From: Sediminicola sp.
GTDB lineage: Bacteria; Bacteroidota; Bacteroidia; Flavobacteriales; Flavobacteriaceae
DNA: 64,000 bases
Reading direction: 5' to 3'
Assembly: GCA_024643325.1 (NCBI GenBank)
Contig: JAHEND010000001.1
Location: forward strand, 124,001-188,000
Each line of letters starts with the position of its first letter. Position 1 is the first letter of the stretch. The notes beneath the pieces are model-generated. The model did not search any database. It saw only the letters and a program-made list of their open reading frames with translations, and was not told where the DNA came from. This document shows positions 47,808 through 57,853 of the stretch, piece after piece. Position numbers and translations under genes: made by a program.

Positions 47808-48251
47808 TTATTTAGTGAAAAATCTCTTTATTCCTGGGATCACCATTAAAGCAACAGCTATAATAGTTAATAAGAAAAACATGTTTAATCCCATACCGAT
47901 ATTTTTAACAGTACTCTCTGTAGTTGGATTACCATTGTCTGCCATAGCAGTCAAATCAATATCTGTACCAGAAGCAGCAATGTAAGAAACAAGTACTAGG
48001 GCTAAGAAACCGCCAATAGAAAATAAGGCTTTCTTAAGACTCTCTTTGGTTGAAAAAAGTTTTTTAAAGGCAAAGATGAAGCTAGAGACTACAGCTATCG
48101 CTAAAAGCAAGTAAGTAATCGTGAACATCAAAGACATTGCCGTACTGTTTACCGCTTCAGAAGCGGGTGCATCTGCGCTGGGCAATTGGAACCATAAAAT
48201 AGCGCCAATCAGTCCAAAAACGGCCAATGCAATTTTTAATATTTTGTGCAT
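47808..48251 (-). CDS. Small membrane protein of unknown function within the ExbB/ExbD operon
   Basis: 147 aa with four hydrophobic helices (about 5-22, 38-62, 78-98 and 122-140) and short polar loops. I recognise no named domain, but proteins of this size sit between exbB and exbD in flavobacteria, which suggests an accessory subunit of the proton-channel complex. It starts 25 bases after exbB and ends 11 bases before exbD. The family and role are inferred from position. Confidence 0.7.
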   Translation of the reverse strand: MHKILKIALAVFGLIGAILWFQLPSADAPASEAVNSTAMSLMFTITYLLLAIAVVSSFIFAFKKLFSTKESLKKALFSIGGFLALVLVSYIAASGTDIDLTAMADNGNPTTESTVKNIGMGLNMFFLLTIIAVALMVIPGIKRFFTK

Positions 48252-48276
48252 AATATTGCGTATTTAATGGTTCTTA

Positions 48277-49005
48277 TTATTTTTTGTGGTCTACCAGCAT
48301 ATCAATTAATGCGATAGAAGAATCTTCCATATCGTTTACAATACCATCGATCTTAGCGATAATATAGTTGTAAAAAATCTGTAAGATAATAGCCGTAATA
48401 AGACCAAATACAGTAGTTAAAAGTGCTACCTGAATATCACCTGCAATAAGAGATGCACTCAAGTTACCCACAGCTGCAATTTTCTGGAAGGCCTGGATCA
48501 TACCAATTACCGTACCCATGAAACCAAGCATTGGTGCAATAGCGATAAATAAAGACAACCAAGATACATTTTTCTCTAATTGACCCATTTGAACACCACC
48601 ATAAGCAACAACTGCCTTCTCAGCAGACTCAACACTTTCACCAGCTCTGTCTAATCCTTGGTAAAAAATAGAAGCAACAGGTCCTTTTGTGTCTCTACAT
48701 AATTCTTTAGCGGCATTTACACCACCGGATTTTAAAGCTTCTTCAACAGCTTCTTTTAATTTTGTTGTATTCGTTGTAGCCAAGTTTAAGAAGATAATTC
48801 TTTCAATTGCTACAGCCAATCCTAAGATTAAACAAAGCAATACAATCCCCATGAAGGATGCACCCCCTTGGATAAATTGTTCTTTAAGAACTTGAGTGAA
48901 ACCTTTTTCGGCAGCAGCTTCCTGAACTAGTGTTACTGCACTTGCTGTACTTGTACTTAATACAAATAACCCAGACATGGCTAGGATAGAGAATGATCTT
49001 TTCAT
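48277..49005 (-). CDS. exbB: Proton channel ExbB/TolQ/MotA family protein
   Basis: 242 aa with a cleavable-looking N-terminal segment (residues 1-23, ending SAVT), then three helices; the last pair (WLSLFIAIAPMLGFMGTVIGMI and IQVALLTTVFGLITAIILQI) carries the conserved Thr and Pro-Gly residues of the ExbB proton path. It forms the pentameric ring around ExbD. It is the first gene of the operon. The upstream -7 box is only seven of eight. Confidence 0.93.
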   Translation of the reverse strand: MKRSFSILAMSGLFVLSTSTASAVTLVQEAAAEKGFTQVLKEQFIQGGASFMGIVLLCLILGLAVAIERIIFLNLATTNTTKLKEAVEEALKSGGVNAAKELCRDTKGPVASIFYQGLDRAGESVESAEKAVVAYGGVQMGQLEKNVSWLSLFIAIAPMLGFMGTVIGMIQAFQKIAAVGNLSASLIAGDIQVALLTTVFGLITAIILQIFYNYIIAKIDGIVNDMEDSSIALIDMLVDHKK

Positions 49006-49039
49006 TTTTTAAAAACTTAAATTTAGTTAGTTAATGGGT

Positions 49040-49047
49040 TAAAGATA
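49040..49047 (-). promoter_or_regulatory. Candidate -7 box of exbB operon
   Basis: Minus strand TATCTTTA, seven of eight positions of TAnnTTTG, 34 bases before the exbB ATG. Confidence 0.3.
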
Positions 49048-49084
49048 AAAAAATTTTATAATTATTAAACGTAAAACTTCAAAG

Positions 49085-49172
49085 CAGAGAGGAAGGGATT
49101 CGAACCCTCGATACACTTTTGGTGTATACACGCTTTCCAGGCGTGCGCCTTCGACCGCTCGGCCACCTCTCT
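49085..49172 (-). tRNA. tRNA-Ser (anticodon GGA)
   Basis: 88-base class II tRNA. Acceptor AGAGAGG/CCTCTCT, D-arm GCCGAGCGGTCG, anticodon stem CACGC/GCGTG with loop CTGGAAA (anticodon GGA), a long variable arm with TACACCAAAAGTGTA, and T-arm GGTTCGAATCC. The 3' CCA is not encoded (the next bases are CTT). Confidence 0.97.
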
Positions 49173-49238
49173 ATTGATGTTTTTAGGCAGGGCAAATAAC
49201 AAAAAAAATGCTAATTAATGAAATTCTAATCGTTAATT

Positions 49239-50264
49239 TTATTGCATTTCTCCCCTCAAAGAAGTTTCAAATATGGTCTTAAATGTTCCTTTAGAGACAC
49301 CACTCCCAAGCATATACATAAGTTTAGCCAAAGCAGCCTCTGTGCTAATATCCTTACCATTAAGTAGTTGTATTTTTTCCAGTCCTTTACTGGCCTCATA
49401 ATGCCCCATCAAAACACTGCCGCCAGAGCACTGTGTTACATTAACAATAATCAAACCATTTTGAATAGCCTCAGATAAAATAGCTATAAACCAGGGTGCC
49501 GTTGGTGCATTTCCAGCCCCATAAGTTTCCAAAACAATGGCTTTTATGCCTTCTGAAAACAAAACAGACCGAACAAAAGAAGAAGAAATACCAGGAAAAA
49601 GTTTCAAAACCCCCACACTATGGTCCATTTTTTTATGGAATTTTGGTTGTTTTCCTTTTTGAGGCTTTAATAGCAATGACCTATTTACTTCCAAAGAAAC
49701 GCCCGACTGAGCCAAGGGAGCATAATTTAATGACTCAAATGCTTCAAAATGTGCTGCATTAATTTTTGTGGTTCTGTTACCACGGTATAATTTATATTCA
49801 AAATAAAGACCTACCTCCTGTATCAATGGCCTCCCGTTTTCTTGAAGTGCAGCCAATTGAATGGAGGTGATTAAATTTTCTTTGGCATCTGTTCTTAAAT
49901 CTCCAATAGGCAACTGGGATCCCGTAAAAATAATTGGTTTAGAAAGATTCTCAAACATAAAGCTTAGCGCCGCAGCACTATAACTCATGGTGTCACTCCC
50001 GTGTAGGATCACAAAACCATCATATGAATCATAATGGGTTTCGATCATATCTACCATAGTAACCCATAAACTTGGATCTATATCACTAGAATCAATAGGT
50101 GTTTCAAACGAAATACACTCTGTCTCACAATCTAGTAGCTTTAACTCAGGAATTTGCTCTGCTATAGCGTCAAAGTTAAAGGCTTTTAAGGTGCCCGTTT
50201 CTGGATGTTTTACCATCCCTATTGTTCCACCGGTATACAGAAGAAGTATTTTTGATCTGGCCAT
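49239..50264 (-). CDS. ansA: Type I L-asparaginase
   Basis: Hydrolyses L-asparagine to aspartate and ammonia; the absence of a signal peptide points to a cytoplasmic type I enzyme. 341 aa. Catalytic threonines lie in LLYTGGTIGM (near residue 11) and HGSDTMSYSAAALSFM (near residue 88), with the conserved Asp next to the second Thr. A later block is IVLETYGAGNAPT. The gene is 172 bases downstream of tatD, so it may have its own promoter in that gap, but none matches clearly. Confidence 0.94.
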   Translation of the reverse strand: MARSKILLLYTGGTIGMVKHPETGTLKAFNFDAIAEQIPELKLLDCETECISFETPIDSSDIDPSLWVTMVDMIETHYDSYDGFVILHGSDTMSYSAAALSFMFENLSKPIIFTGSQLPIGDLRTDAKENLITSIQLAALQENGRPLIQEVGLYFEYKLYRGNRTTKINAAHFEAFESLNYAPLAQSGVSLEVNRSLLLKPQKGKQPKFHKKMDHSVGVLKLFPGISSSFVRSVLFSEGIKAIVLETYGAGNAPTAPWFIAILSEAIQNGLIIVNVTQCSGGSVLMGHYEASKGLEKIQLLNGKDISTEAALAKLMYMLGSGVSKGTFKTIFETSLRGEMQ

Positions 50265-50436
50265 AAAGAAATAGAGTACTTAGTGAAGCTTATTACAATA
50301 TTAAAGGACAACATTACGCAATATAAAGGACATTCAAAAAACAATATTTTAAAGTCTCGTAGAAAAACAAAAGCACATACAAGCTTCTACAACATTCAAA
50401 AAATAAAATATTAAAGCAAGACTGTCTTTTTGAGCC
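50265..50436. other. A/T-rich gap with short repeats between tatD and ansA
   Basis: 172 bases without a credible gene. It holds imperfect direct repeats of ACATTCAAAAAA-(C/T)AA-ATATT near 50331 and 50392, and a six-base-pair inverted repeat GTAGAA (50359-50364)/TTCTAC (50385-50390). No TAnnTTTG box is visible. Confidence 0.4.
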
Positions 50437-51204
50437 TTACACCCCAAAAACAGCCTTTGAATTTTCTGTAGTAATGGCAGCAATGTCTTCCAGCGATTTT
50501 CCAGTAAGAAGCGCTAATCTTTCTGCTACCAAAGGAAGGTAGGCAGACGTATTTCTCTTTCCTCTGTAAGGGACTGGTGCCAAGTAAGGGGCATCGGTTT
50601 CTAAAACCAAATGAGATAGGTCAATCTGATCTATAAAACGATCTAATCCACCATTTTTAAAAGTAAGCACCCCGCCTATCCCAAGTTTCATCCCCAGAGA
50701 TATGGCCCTATTGGCCTGAGATAAGTCTCCGGTAAAACAATGGAAAATCCCTCTCAATAATGGGCCTTTATGCGACTCCAATACCTCAAAAACGGCATCG
50801 AATGCATCTCTACAATGAATTACAATAGGAAGCTGACGCTTTTTAGCCCACTCAATTTGCAAGTGAAAGGCCTCTTGCTGCTGCTTTAAAAAGGTCTTGT
50901 CCCAGTATAGATCTATCCCAATTTCTCCCACGGCAACCCCTTGAGCTTCATCCAAAAAAGACTCTAGTATTGCTAGCTCTTCTCTGAAATTTTCTTTGAC
51001 ATGGGTAGGATGAAGACCACTCATCAAAAACATATTCAACGGAAAAGCGTTTTTTAATTCCTGCATTTTAGACAGATACGTACTGTCTATGGCAGGAAGA
51101 AAAAAACGCTTTACTCCTTTATTGAGTGCTTCTTGAATCACCTCATCTCTGTCTTCAGCAAAAGATTCACTGTACAAATGGGTATGGGTGTCTGTGAATA
51201 CCAC
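50437..51204 (-). CDS. tatD: TatD-family metal-dependent hydrolase
   Basis: 255 aa TIM-barrel phosphoesterase/DNase. Metal ligands: the HxH in FTDTHTHLYSE, a Glu in GEIGIDLYWD, His in IVIHCRDA and FHCFTGD, and the Asp in LVLETDAPYLAPVPYRGKRN. Members act as 3'-5' exonucleases or D-amino-acyl tRNA-like hydrolases; the substrate here is unknown. The GTG start shares one base with the odhB stop (TAGTG), so translation is probably coupled to odhB. Confidence 0.93.
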   Translation of the reverse strand: MVFTDTHTHLYSESFAEDRDEVIQEALNKGVKRFFLPAIDSTYLSKMQELKNAFPLNMFLMSGLHPTHVKENFREELAILESFLDEAQGVAVGEIGIDLYWDKTFLKQQQEAFHLQIEWAKKRQLPIVIHCRDAFDAVFEVLESHKGPLLRGIFHCFTGDLSQANRAISLGMKLGIGGVLTFKNGGLDRFIDQIDLSHLVLETDAPYLAPVPYRGKRNTSAYLPLVAERLALLTGKSLEDIAAITTENSKAVFGV

Positions 51205-52430
51205 TATAGCTCTAAGGCTTTCTTTTGATCACCGTCCATTAAGAAAGTTGTTGGATCTTCCAAAGCTTCTTTAACAGCCACCAAGAAACCTACAGACTCT
51301 TTTCCATCAATAATTCTGTGATCGTAAGAAAGGGCCACATACATAATAGGCGCTACTACAATCGCTCCATTTTTCACTACAGGACGCTCTACAATATTGT
51401 GCATTCCTAAAATAGCAGACTGAGGAGGGTTAATAATTGGGGTAGACAACATAGAGCCAAACACGCCACCATTGGTAATCGTAAAGGTTCCACCAGTCAT
51501 TTCGTCTACCGTAATTTCTCCGTCACGAGCGCGAATAGCCAAACGTTTCACCTCTGCCTCTATGCCTCTAAAACTGAGATTTTCTGCATTTCTAATCACA
51601 GGAACCATCAGCCCTTTTGGTCCAGATACAGCAATAGAAATATCACAGAAATCATAGGTAACCATCTCTTTTTCATCGATCATAGAATTTACCGCTGGGT
51701 AAAGTTCAAGGGCACGAATGACCGCTTTGGTGAAGAATGACATGAAGCCTAATCCTACACCATGCTTTTCTGTAAAGGCTTCTTTGTATTGCTTTCTAAG
51801 GGCAAAAATAGGCCCCATATCTACCTCATTAAAAGTAGTTAACATGGCTGTTTCGTTCTTCGCAGACACCAAACGTTCCGCCACTTTTCTTCGTAACATA
51901 GACAGCTTACTTCTAGAAGTTGTCCTAGCACCACCAGTAGAATTTGTCCCCATGGAAGGCACTGCTTTTACAGCGTCTTCTTTAGTTACCCTACCGTCTT
52001 TTCCTGTCCCTACAATCTCAGAGGCAGATATGCCTTTTTCTGCCAATATTTTCTTGGCAGCCGGAGAAGCGGTTCCTGTTGCGTAGCTAGTGGCAGCAGC
52101 AGGGGTCTCTTTTACGGGGGCCGATGCAGCAACTGGAGCGGTTTGTGGAGTAGCTTCAGCTACTTTAGCTGGAGCGTCTCCTGCTGGCTTAGCAGCCGAC
52201 GTATCTATTAAACAAACCACAGCACCCACCGCAACAGCGTCACCTTCTTCTGCCTTTAGGGTAATTACGCCACTCATTTCAGCAGGTAATTCCAATGTTG
52301 CCTTGTCTGAGTCTACCTCTGCAATAGCTTGGTCTTTTTCTACATAATCACCGTCTTGAACCAACCAAGTGGCAATTTCTACTTCTGTGATGGACTCCCC
52401 TGGAGAGGGTACTTTCATTTCTAAAATCAT
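51204..52430 (-). CDS. odhB: 2-Oxoglutarate dehydrogenase E2 component (dihydrolipoyl succinyltransferase)
   Basis: Core of the TCA-cycle 2-oxoglutarate dehydrogenase complex, transferring the succinyl group to CoA. 408 aa. A single lipoyl domain (1-80) has the lipoylated Lys in [11 protein letters not shown]. An Ala/Pro linker leads to an E3-binding domain near 120-160 ([20 protein letters not shown]). The catalytic domain holds [13 protein letters not shown] with the active-site His near the C terminus. It lies 31 bases after odhA and overlaps tatD by one base. Confidence 0.97.
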   Translation of the reverse strand: MILEMKVPSPGESITEVEIATWLVQDGDYVEKDQAIAEVDSDKATLELPAEMSGVITLKAEEGDAVAVGAVVCLIDTSAAKPAGDAPAKVAEATPQTAPVAASAPVKETPAAATSYATGTASPAAKKILAEKGISASEIVGTGKDGRVTKEDAVKAVPSMGTNSTGGARTTSRSKLSMLRRKVAERLVSAKNETAMLTTFNEVDMGPIFALRKQYKEAFTEKHGVGLGFMSFFTKAVIRALELYPAVNSMIDEKEMVTYDFCDISIAVSGPKGLMVPVIRNAENLSFRGIEAEVKRLAIRARDGEITVDEMTGGTFTITNGGVFGSMLSTPIINPPQSAILGMHNIVERPVVKNGAIVVAPIMYVALSYDHRIIDGKESVGFLVAVKEALEDPTTFLMDGDQKKALEL

Positions 52431-52461
52431 CGTGTATAATTTATGAGATCTCTTTAATTTA

Positions 52462-55233
52462 TTATCTAATCATATTGTCTTTGGAAGCATCGAATACATA
52501 ATCAATGACTTCTTGGTGCCTTCTTTTAGAACGCACGGCACTTCCCGCAGCTGGAGAAGCGTAAAAACGCCTAGAGGCTACTCTAAATTTAGAGGCCATT
52601 GGCAAATGCATCAATAGGTGACTCCATGCCCCCATGTTTCTGGGCTCTTCTTGGGCCCATACAATGTCTTTTACATTTTTGTAGAGATCAATTTGTGCCT
52701 GAATTTGATCTACAGCTAAAGGAAACAATTGTTCTATTCTCACTAATGCCACGTCTTCTCTTTCCAAAGTCTCTCTTGATTCCAATAAGTCATAGTAGAA
52801 TTTACCGGTACAAAATACGAGTGTTTTAACCTGTTCTTTTACCGCTGTGGTGTCTCCTATAACTTCTTGAAAATGACCGTTTGCAAAATCTTCCAATCCG
52901 GAAACTGCCTTTGGGTGCCTCAGCAAACTCTTGGGTGTAAACACGACCAATGGTTTTCTGTAAGTGGCTTTCAACTGCCTTCTCAACAAATGAAACATAT
53001 TAGCTGGTGTAGTACAATCTGCTACAAACATATTGTCCTTGGCACACAATTGCAAATACCTTTCCATTCTGGCAGAGGAGTGCTCTGCTCCTTGTCCCTC
53101 ATATCCATGAGGCAATAGCATGACCAAACCGTTTTGCAATTTCCACTTGTCCTCTGCGGCAGAAATATATTGGTCAATCATAATTTGGGCGCCATTACTA
53201 AAATCTCCAAATTGCGCTTCCCAAATAGTTAATGTATTAGGGCTTGCCATAGCATAGCCATAATCAAAACCTACTACTCCATACTCAGACAGCAAAGAGT
53301 TAAAAATGTGTAATTTGCCTTGGTGGTCGTTTAACTGATTTAAAAGCAACACTTCTTCTTCACTTGCCTCAACTTTCAACACTGCATGTCTGTGAGAGAA
53401 AGTCCCTCGCTCTACATCTTGACCAGAAATTCTCACGTCAAATCCTTCTTCTAAAAGTGATCCATATGCCAAGAGTTCTCCCATGGCCCAATCCAGGGTA
53501 TTGTTTTCGAAAAACATCTTACGCCTATCTTCAATGAGCTTGTCTATCTTTCTCAAGAATTTCTTGTCAGATGGCAAGGTGGTAATGACCTTAGCGATAC
53601 CTGTAAGCTTATCTGCTGGGTATGCCGTGGCTACTTTTAAAGCCATGGTGTCTTCTTGAGCAGGAGCCAAGCCTTTCCATGCCTCAGACATGAATGGTGT
53701 AATGACGGTTTTGTCTTCTTTTCTGGAGTCTTCTAAGTCTACTTCTAAACTGTCTTTATAAGCCTGCTCTAATCCTTTGACAAAATCTGGCGTTATAACC
53801 CCTTCTTCAATAAGTCTTGCCGTGTAGATTTCTTTAGGATTTTGGTGTTTGGCAATAGCCTTATACAATTTAGGCTGTGTAAATCTCGGTTCATCTCCTT
53901 CGTTATGACCGTATTTTCTGTAACCCAATAGGTCTATAAAAACATCTCTTTGAAACCTCATGCGGTATTCTAAAGCAAATAATGCAGCGTGAACTACTGC
54001 TTCTGCGTCGTCTGCATTTACATGTAGTACAGGACTCAGAGTCACTTTACCTACATCTGTGCAATAAGTAGAAGATCTAGCATCTAAATAGTTGGTGGTA
54101 AAACCAATCTGATTATTCACTACAATATGTATAGTTCCGTTGGTTTTATAACCGTCTAACTGAGCCATTTGTACCACTTCATACACCAGACCTTGACCAG
54201 CTATGGCGGCATCTCCGTGCAATACTATAGGCAGGACTTTAGAAAAGTCATCTGGGTATAGATTGTCTTGTTTGGCTCGAGCAATACCCTCAACCACGGC
54301 ACCTACCGTTTCTAGGTGGGATGGGTTGGGCGCAATATTCATGACTATTTTATTACCGTTGTCTGACATTCTATCAGAGGTCCATCCTAAGTGATACTTT
54401 ACATCTCCGTCAAAAACTACCTGCTCGTAATCTTTCCCATCAAACTCACTAAAAATATCTTTTGCAGACTTTCCAAAAATATTTGTCAATACGTTTAAAC
54501 GTCCCCTATGGGCCATTCCCATCACAAACTCAGCAACCCCTTTGGCCGCAGCAGCTTCTACAATGGCGTCTAAAGCTGGAATTAAAGATTCATTTCCCTC
54601 TAAGGAGAAACGCTTCTGACCAACGTATTTGGTATGTAAAAAACTTTCAAAACTCACTGCTTGAGTAAGCTTTTTAAGAATATGTTTTTTCTGATCTATT
54701 GAAAAAGAAGGGTGATTGTCATTGACATTCAACCAGTCCTGAATCCATGCAACACGCTCAGGATTTCTAATGTACATGTACTCCACTCCAATGGCGTCAC
54801 AATAAATGCGTTTTAAATGTGCAACAATGTCCGTAAGCGTAGCAGCACCAATACCAATAATTTCCCCTGCGGAAAAAACGGTATTTAAATCTGCTTCAGT
54901 CAGTCCAAAGTTTTCTAAATCCAATGTTGGACTGTATTTTCTTCGCTCTCTAACCGGGTTGGTTTCCGTGAATAAATGCCCCCTGCTTCTGTAACCATCA
55001 ATCAATCTAATGACTTGAAATTCTTTCTGCATGCTTTCTGGCATTTCAGAAATGGCAGCAGTGGAAACAACGGCTTCTTCATTAAAAAAACCATGGGATT
55101 CTGAACCAAAGTCGTAGCCTTGAAAAAAAGCACGCCATGAAGGTTCAACACTGTCTGGGTTTTTTAAATATTTATCGTAAAGATCCGCAAAGAATGAAGT
55201 ATGCGCGGCGTTTAAAAAGGAATATGGATCCAT
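52462..55233 (-). CDS. odhA: 2-Oxoglutarate dehydrogenase E1 component
   Basis: Thiamine-diphosphate decarboxylase of the TCA cycle. 923 aa. N-terminal segment [23 protein letters not shown] is the E2-binding helix block. ThDP motifs: [10 protein letters not shown] near residue 328 and the region with [14 protein letters not shown] near 435. The C-terminal transketolase-like part begins near 590 and ends with the [11 protein letters not shown] segment. The E3 (lipoamide dehydrogenase) gene is not in the window. The operon odhA-odhB-tatD is driven from the -7 box upstream. Confidence 0.97.
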   Translation of the reverse strand: MDPYSFLNAAHTSFFADLYDKYLKNPDSVEPSWRAFFQGYDFGSESHGFFNEEAVVSTAAISEMPESMQKEFQVIRLIDGYRSRGHLFTETNPVRERRKYSPTLDLENFGLTEADLNTVFSAGEIIGIGAATLTDIVAHLKRIYCDAIGVEYMYIRNPERVAWIQDWLNVNDNHPSFSIDQKKHILKKLTQAVSFESFLHTKYVGQKRFSLEGNESLIPALDAIVEAAAAKGVAEFVMGMAHRGRLNVLTNIFGKSAKDIFSEFDGKDYEQVVFDGDVKYHLGWTSDRMSDNGNKIVMNIAPNPSHLETVGAVVEGIARAKQDNLYPDDFSKVLPIVLHGDAAIAGQGLVYEVVQMAQLDGYKTNGTIHIVVNNQIGFTTNYLDARSSTYCTDVGKVTLSPVLHVNADDAEAVVHAALFALEYRMRFQRDVFIDLLGYRKYGHNEGDEPRFTQPKLYKAIAKHQNPKEIYTARLIEEGVITPDFVKGLEQAYKDSLEVDLEDSRKEDKTVITPFMSEAWKGLAPAQEDTMALKVATAYPADKLTGIAKVITTLPSDKKFLRKIDKLIEDRRKMFFENNTLDWAMGELLAYGSLLEEGFDVRISGQDVERGTFSHRHAVLKVEASEEEVLLLNQLNDHQGKLHIFNSLLSEYGVVGFDYGYAMASPNTLTIWEAQFGDFSNGAQIMIDQYISAAEDKWKLQNGLVMLLPHGYEGQGAEHSSARMERYLQLCAKDNMFVADCTTPANMFHLLRRQLKATYRKPLVVFTPKSLLRHPKAVSGLEDFANGHFQEVIGDTTAVKEQVKTLVFCTGKFYYDLLESRETLEREDVALVRIEQLFPLAVDQIQAQIDLYKNVKDIVWAQEEPRNMGAWSHLLMHLPMASKFRVASRRFYASPAAGSAVRSKRRHQEVIDYVFDASKDNMIR

Positions 55234-55272
55234 CTATAAATTGGAATATGGGTCTTTTACACAAAATTTATT

Positions 55273-55280
55273 CAAAAATA
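55273..55280 (-). promoter_or_regulatory. -7 box of odhA-odhB
   Basis: Minus strand TATTTTTG, a full TAnnTTTG match, 39 bases before the odhA ATG. No TTG at the right -33 spacing. Confidence 0.5.
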
Positions 55281-55406
55281 CAACATTTGCCTAATTTGAG
55301 CCTTCGGTTTTACTCATAATTACAAAAAAATACGAAAACCTTATATTAAATTATCATTCCTTAAAAAAAAGCCGATAAAGTCTTTCTTTTCAATACTTTA
55401 ATAACC

Positions 55407-55434
55407 AAAAAAAAAGGAGGGTAAATTGCCCTCC
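55407..55434 (-). terminator. Terminator after the amidohydrolase gene
   Basis: Minus strand stem GGAGGG/CCCTCC with a seven-base loop, then nine T (55415-55407). Begins 29 bases past the amidohydrolase stop. The rest of the 230-base odhA-amidohydrolase gap shows no gene. Confidence 0.82.
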
Positions 55435-55463
55435 CTTGTTTTATAAAAAGGCTTCACTCAATA

Positions 55464-56765
55464 CTAATAGTCGCGCAACACTTCTTTATCTTGGTTTTTA
55501 AAAATAAGCCCTTCTTTCATCACAAAAACAACTTGCTCCAGCGTACTGACATTTGCTTGCGGATGCTCATTTACAGCCACTATGTCTGCCGTATAACCTT
55601 GCTTTAATTGACCCAAACTATCTGAGTACCCCAACAAATTGGCGTTGGTAATTGTTGCTGCTGCAATGGCTTCCATTACGGGCATACCAGCTGCTACCAT
55701 AAATCCAAATTCTTTGGCGTTGTCTCCATGAGGAGACACCCCTGCGTCTGTTCCAAAAGCAATTTTAACCCCTTTTTTATAGGCCATTGCAAAAGTAGAT
55801 TGACTTCTAGGTCCTATCTCTAATGCCTTTTTTGCAATGACCTCTGGGAAATAACCTGGTATGGCGGCATTGGCTGCTGCAGCTTTCCCAGCAGAGATAG
55901 TAGGCACCAGATAAGCGTCGTATTTTACCATTAAATCCATGGTAGATGGCTCCATAAGGGTTCCATGCTCTATGGTCTTAATCCCAGCTATAATAGCCCT
56001 TTTCATTCCTTCATCTCCGTGGGCATGTGCCGCTGTAAGCATGCCATAATCTTTTGCGGTACTTACTATGGCAGCCAATTCATCTGCCGTAAACTGTGGG
56101 TTTTGACCATTTTTAGCCACACTGAGCACCCCTCCTGTCGCTGTAATTTTAATGACGTCTGCGCCATCTTTATAGCGTTGTCTCACTGCTTTTCTGGCAT
56201 CTGCAGGGGAGTTCACCACTCCTTCTCTAGGGCCTGGGTCTCCCATGAGATCGTAGCTTCTTCCGTTGGTTGGGTCTGCGTGACCTCCTGTGGTGCCTAT
56301 CGCTTTACCTGCAGTAAAAATTCTCGGTCCCATTACAGTTCCTTTGGCAATGGCTTTTCTCAAGGCTATATTTACCCCACTACCTCCTAAATCTCTTACC
56401 GTTGTAAAACCTGCCATAAGGGTTCTTTTAGCATATACAGTAGCTCCCAAGGCAACGTCGGCCTCGTTTTCTGTAAAGCGATTCATATAAGTCCTCGGAT
56501 TAGATTCATGCTCAATATGCACATGCATATCTATAAAACCAGGCATAACCACCTGCTTTTTTAAATCAATATGAGTGTCTGTATCTGATCCATTTACATA
56601 ACCATTTAGAATGGATTCAATGGTATTTCCAGATACAACAATGGTTTTTTCGCTAAGGGTTTTACCCTTGGCAACGTCTATAATCTGACCGCAATGCAAG
56701 TAGGTTTTTTGAGCGTGAAGGCTCACAGCCCAAAAGCAAAGGACTGTAAAAAACAATTTTTTCAT
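55464..56765 (-). CDS. Exported amidohydrolase (imidazolonepropionase-like)
   Basis: 433 aa metal-dependent hydrolase with a signal peptide (residues 1-18, cut after LHA). Metal sites: GFIDMHVHIEH (HxH near residue 80), an acetylated-type lysine region VIKITATGG, His in AAHAHGDEG and IEHGT, and Asp in FGTDAG. The class includes Xaa-Pro dipeptidases, imidazolonepropionase-like and aryldialkylphosphatase-like enzymes; with export to the periplasm a peptidase role is possible. Substrate unknown. Monocistronic, ended by its own terminator. Confidence 0.88.
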   Translation of the reverse strand: MKKLFFTVLCFWAVSLHAQKTYLHCGQIIDVAKGKTLSEKTIVVSGNTIESILNGYVNGSDTDTHIDLKKQVVMPGFIDMHVHIEHESNPRTYMNRFTENEADVALGATVYAKRTLMAGFTTVRDLGGSGVNIALRKAIAKGTVMGPRIFTAGKAIGTTGGHADPTNGRSYDLMGDPGPREGVVNSPADARKAVRQRYKDGADVIKITATGGVLSVAKNGQNPQFTADELAAIVSTAKDYGMLTAAHAHGDEGMKRAIIAGIKTIEHGTLMEPSTMDLMVKYDAYLVPTISAGKAAAANAAIPGYFPEVIAKKALEIGPRSQSTFAMAYKKGVKIAFGTDAGVSPHGDNAKEFGFMVAAGMPVMEAIAAATITNANLLGYSDSLGQLKQGYTADIVAVNEHPQANVSTLEQVVFVMKEGLIFKNQDKEVLRDY

Positions 56766-56835
56766 AATAAAGGCACTTTAGGGGTTCGCTAATGTTAAAT
56801 AAAAATAGCGGGATAATTAAACCGCTTTTCGTTTC

Positions 56836-57852
56836 CTAAGATAGTAATTTATTTTCCCATGCCCATGCAGAAGCCATAGCCTCTTCTAAAGAAAATCGTG
56901 ACTGCCAACCTAAAATAGTACTGGCTTTATGGGTGTTGGCGTATGCGGCTGTGACATCGCCCTGTCTTGGCGGAGCAAAAACAAAGGGCAAAGAACGCCC
57001 ACTGACTTTTTCATAGGCTTTAATGACCTCTAAAACAGAACTCCCTTTACCTGTACCCACATTAAAGACTTCAAATGAGGCTGTTGGCGCATTGTTGAGC
57101 AACCTATCCATAGCGGCCATATGCGCTTCTGCGAGGTCTACCACGTGAATATAATCTCTGATACAAGTGCCGTCTGGGGTGGGGTAATCATTTCCAAATA
57201 CAGACAATTGTGCTCTTTTACCAACCCCTGTTTGGGTGATAAAAGGCACTAAATTTTGAGGAACTCCAATGGGTAGCTCGCCAATAAGTGCAGATTCATG
57301 TGCGCCTATAGGGTTAAAATACCTCAGTGCGGTGACCTTTAAATGGGGATAGGCAAGACAACTGTCCTGCAGTATTTCTTCTCCTATTTGCTTGGTATTT
57401 CCATAGGGAGACATGGCTTTTAGTACCGGAGCGGTCTCCTCTATAGGCAATTCAAGGGCCTGACCATAAACGGTGCAAGAAGAACTAAAAATAAATGCAA
57501 TAGGCTGCTTTACGACTTCCTGAAGTAAATACACTAAGGTGTTTAGGTTGTTTTGATAGTAATCTAAAGGCTTCTCAACGGACTCCCCTACTGCTTTAAA
57601 AGCGGCAAAATGAATGACCGCATTAATGTCTGGATGTTTGGAAAATAAGATTGAAGCAGTTTCAGGCTGCCTTAAATCCATGGGGTAAAACTCCGGTGTT
57701 TTTCCTGTTATTGTGGTTATACCATCCAGTACGGCAGCACTGGTATTCACCAGATTATCTACCACTACTACTTTATGACCCGCTTCTAACAAACAGACCA
57801 CGATATGTGATCCGATATACCCTAGACCGCCTGTCACCAATACCGTTGCCAT
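56836..57852 (-). CDS. galE: UDP-glucose 4-epimerase
   Basis: Interconverts UDP-glucose and UDP-galactose (often also the N-acetyl forms). 338 aa short-chain dehydrogenase/reductase fold. NAD-binding GGLGYIGSH at the N terminus, Ser-Tyr-Lys catalytic set in SSSCTVYG and SPYGNTKQIGEE, and ALRYFNPIGAH as the substrate block. It starts one base after the aminotransferase stop, so the two are co-transcribed, suggesting nucleotide-sugar or surface-glycan synthesis. Confidence 0.95.
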   Translation of the reverse strand: MATVLVTGGLGYIGSHIVVCLLEAGHKVVVVDNLVNTSAAVLDGITTITGKTPEFYPMDLRQPETASILFSKHPDINAVIHFAAFKAVGESVEKPLDYYQNNLNTLVYLLQEVVKQPIAFIFSSSCTVYGQALELPIEETAPVLKAMSPYGNTKQIGEEILQDSCLAYPHLKVTALRYFNPIGAHESALIGELPIGVPQNLVPFITQTGVGKRAQLSVFGNDYPTPDGTCIRDYIHVVDLAEAHMAAMDRLLNNAPTASFEVFNVGTGKGSSVLEVIKAYEKVSGRSLPFVFAPPRQGDVTAAYANTHKASTILGWQSRFSLEEAMASAWAWENKLLS

Positions 57853-57853
57853 C

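Noticed and set aside
56805-56826. Hairpin AGCGG/CCGCT between galE and the amidohydrolase
   Set aside because: Only five base pairs with a long loop and a short T-stretch on the wrong strand for the nearby genes; not distinguishable from chance.
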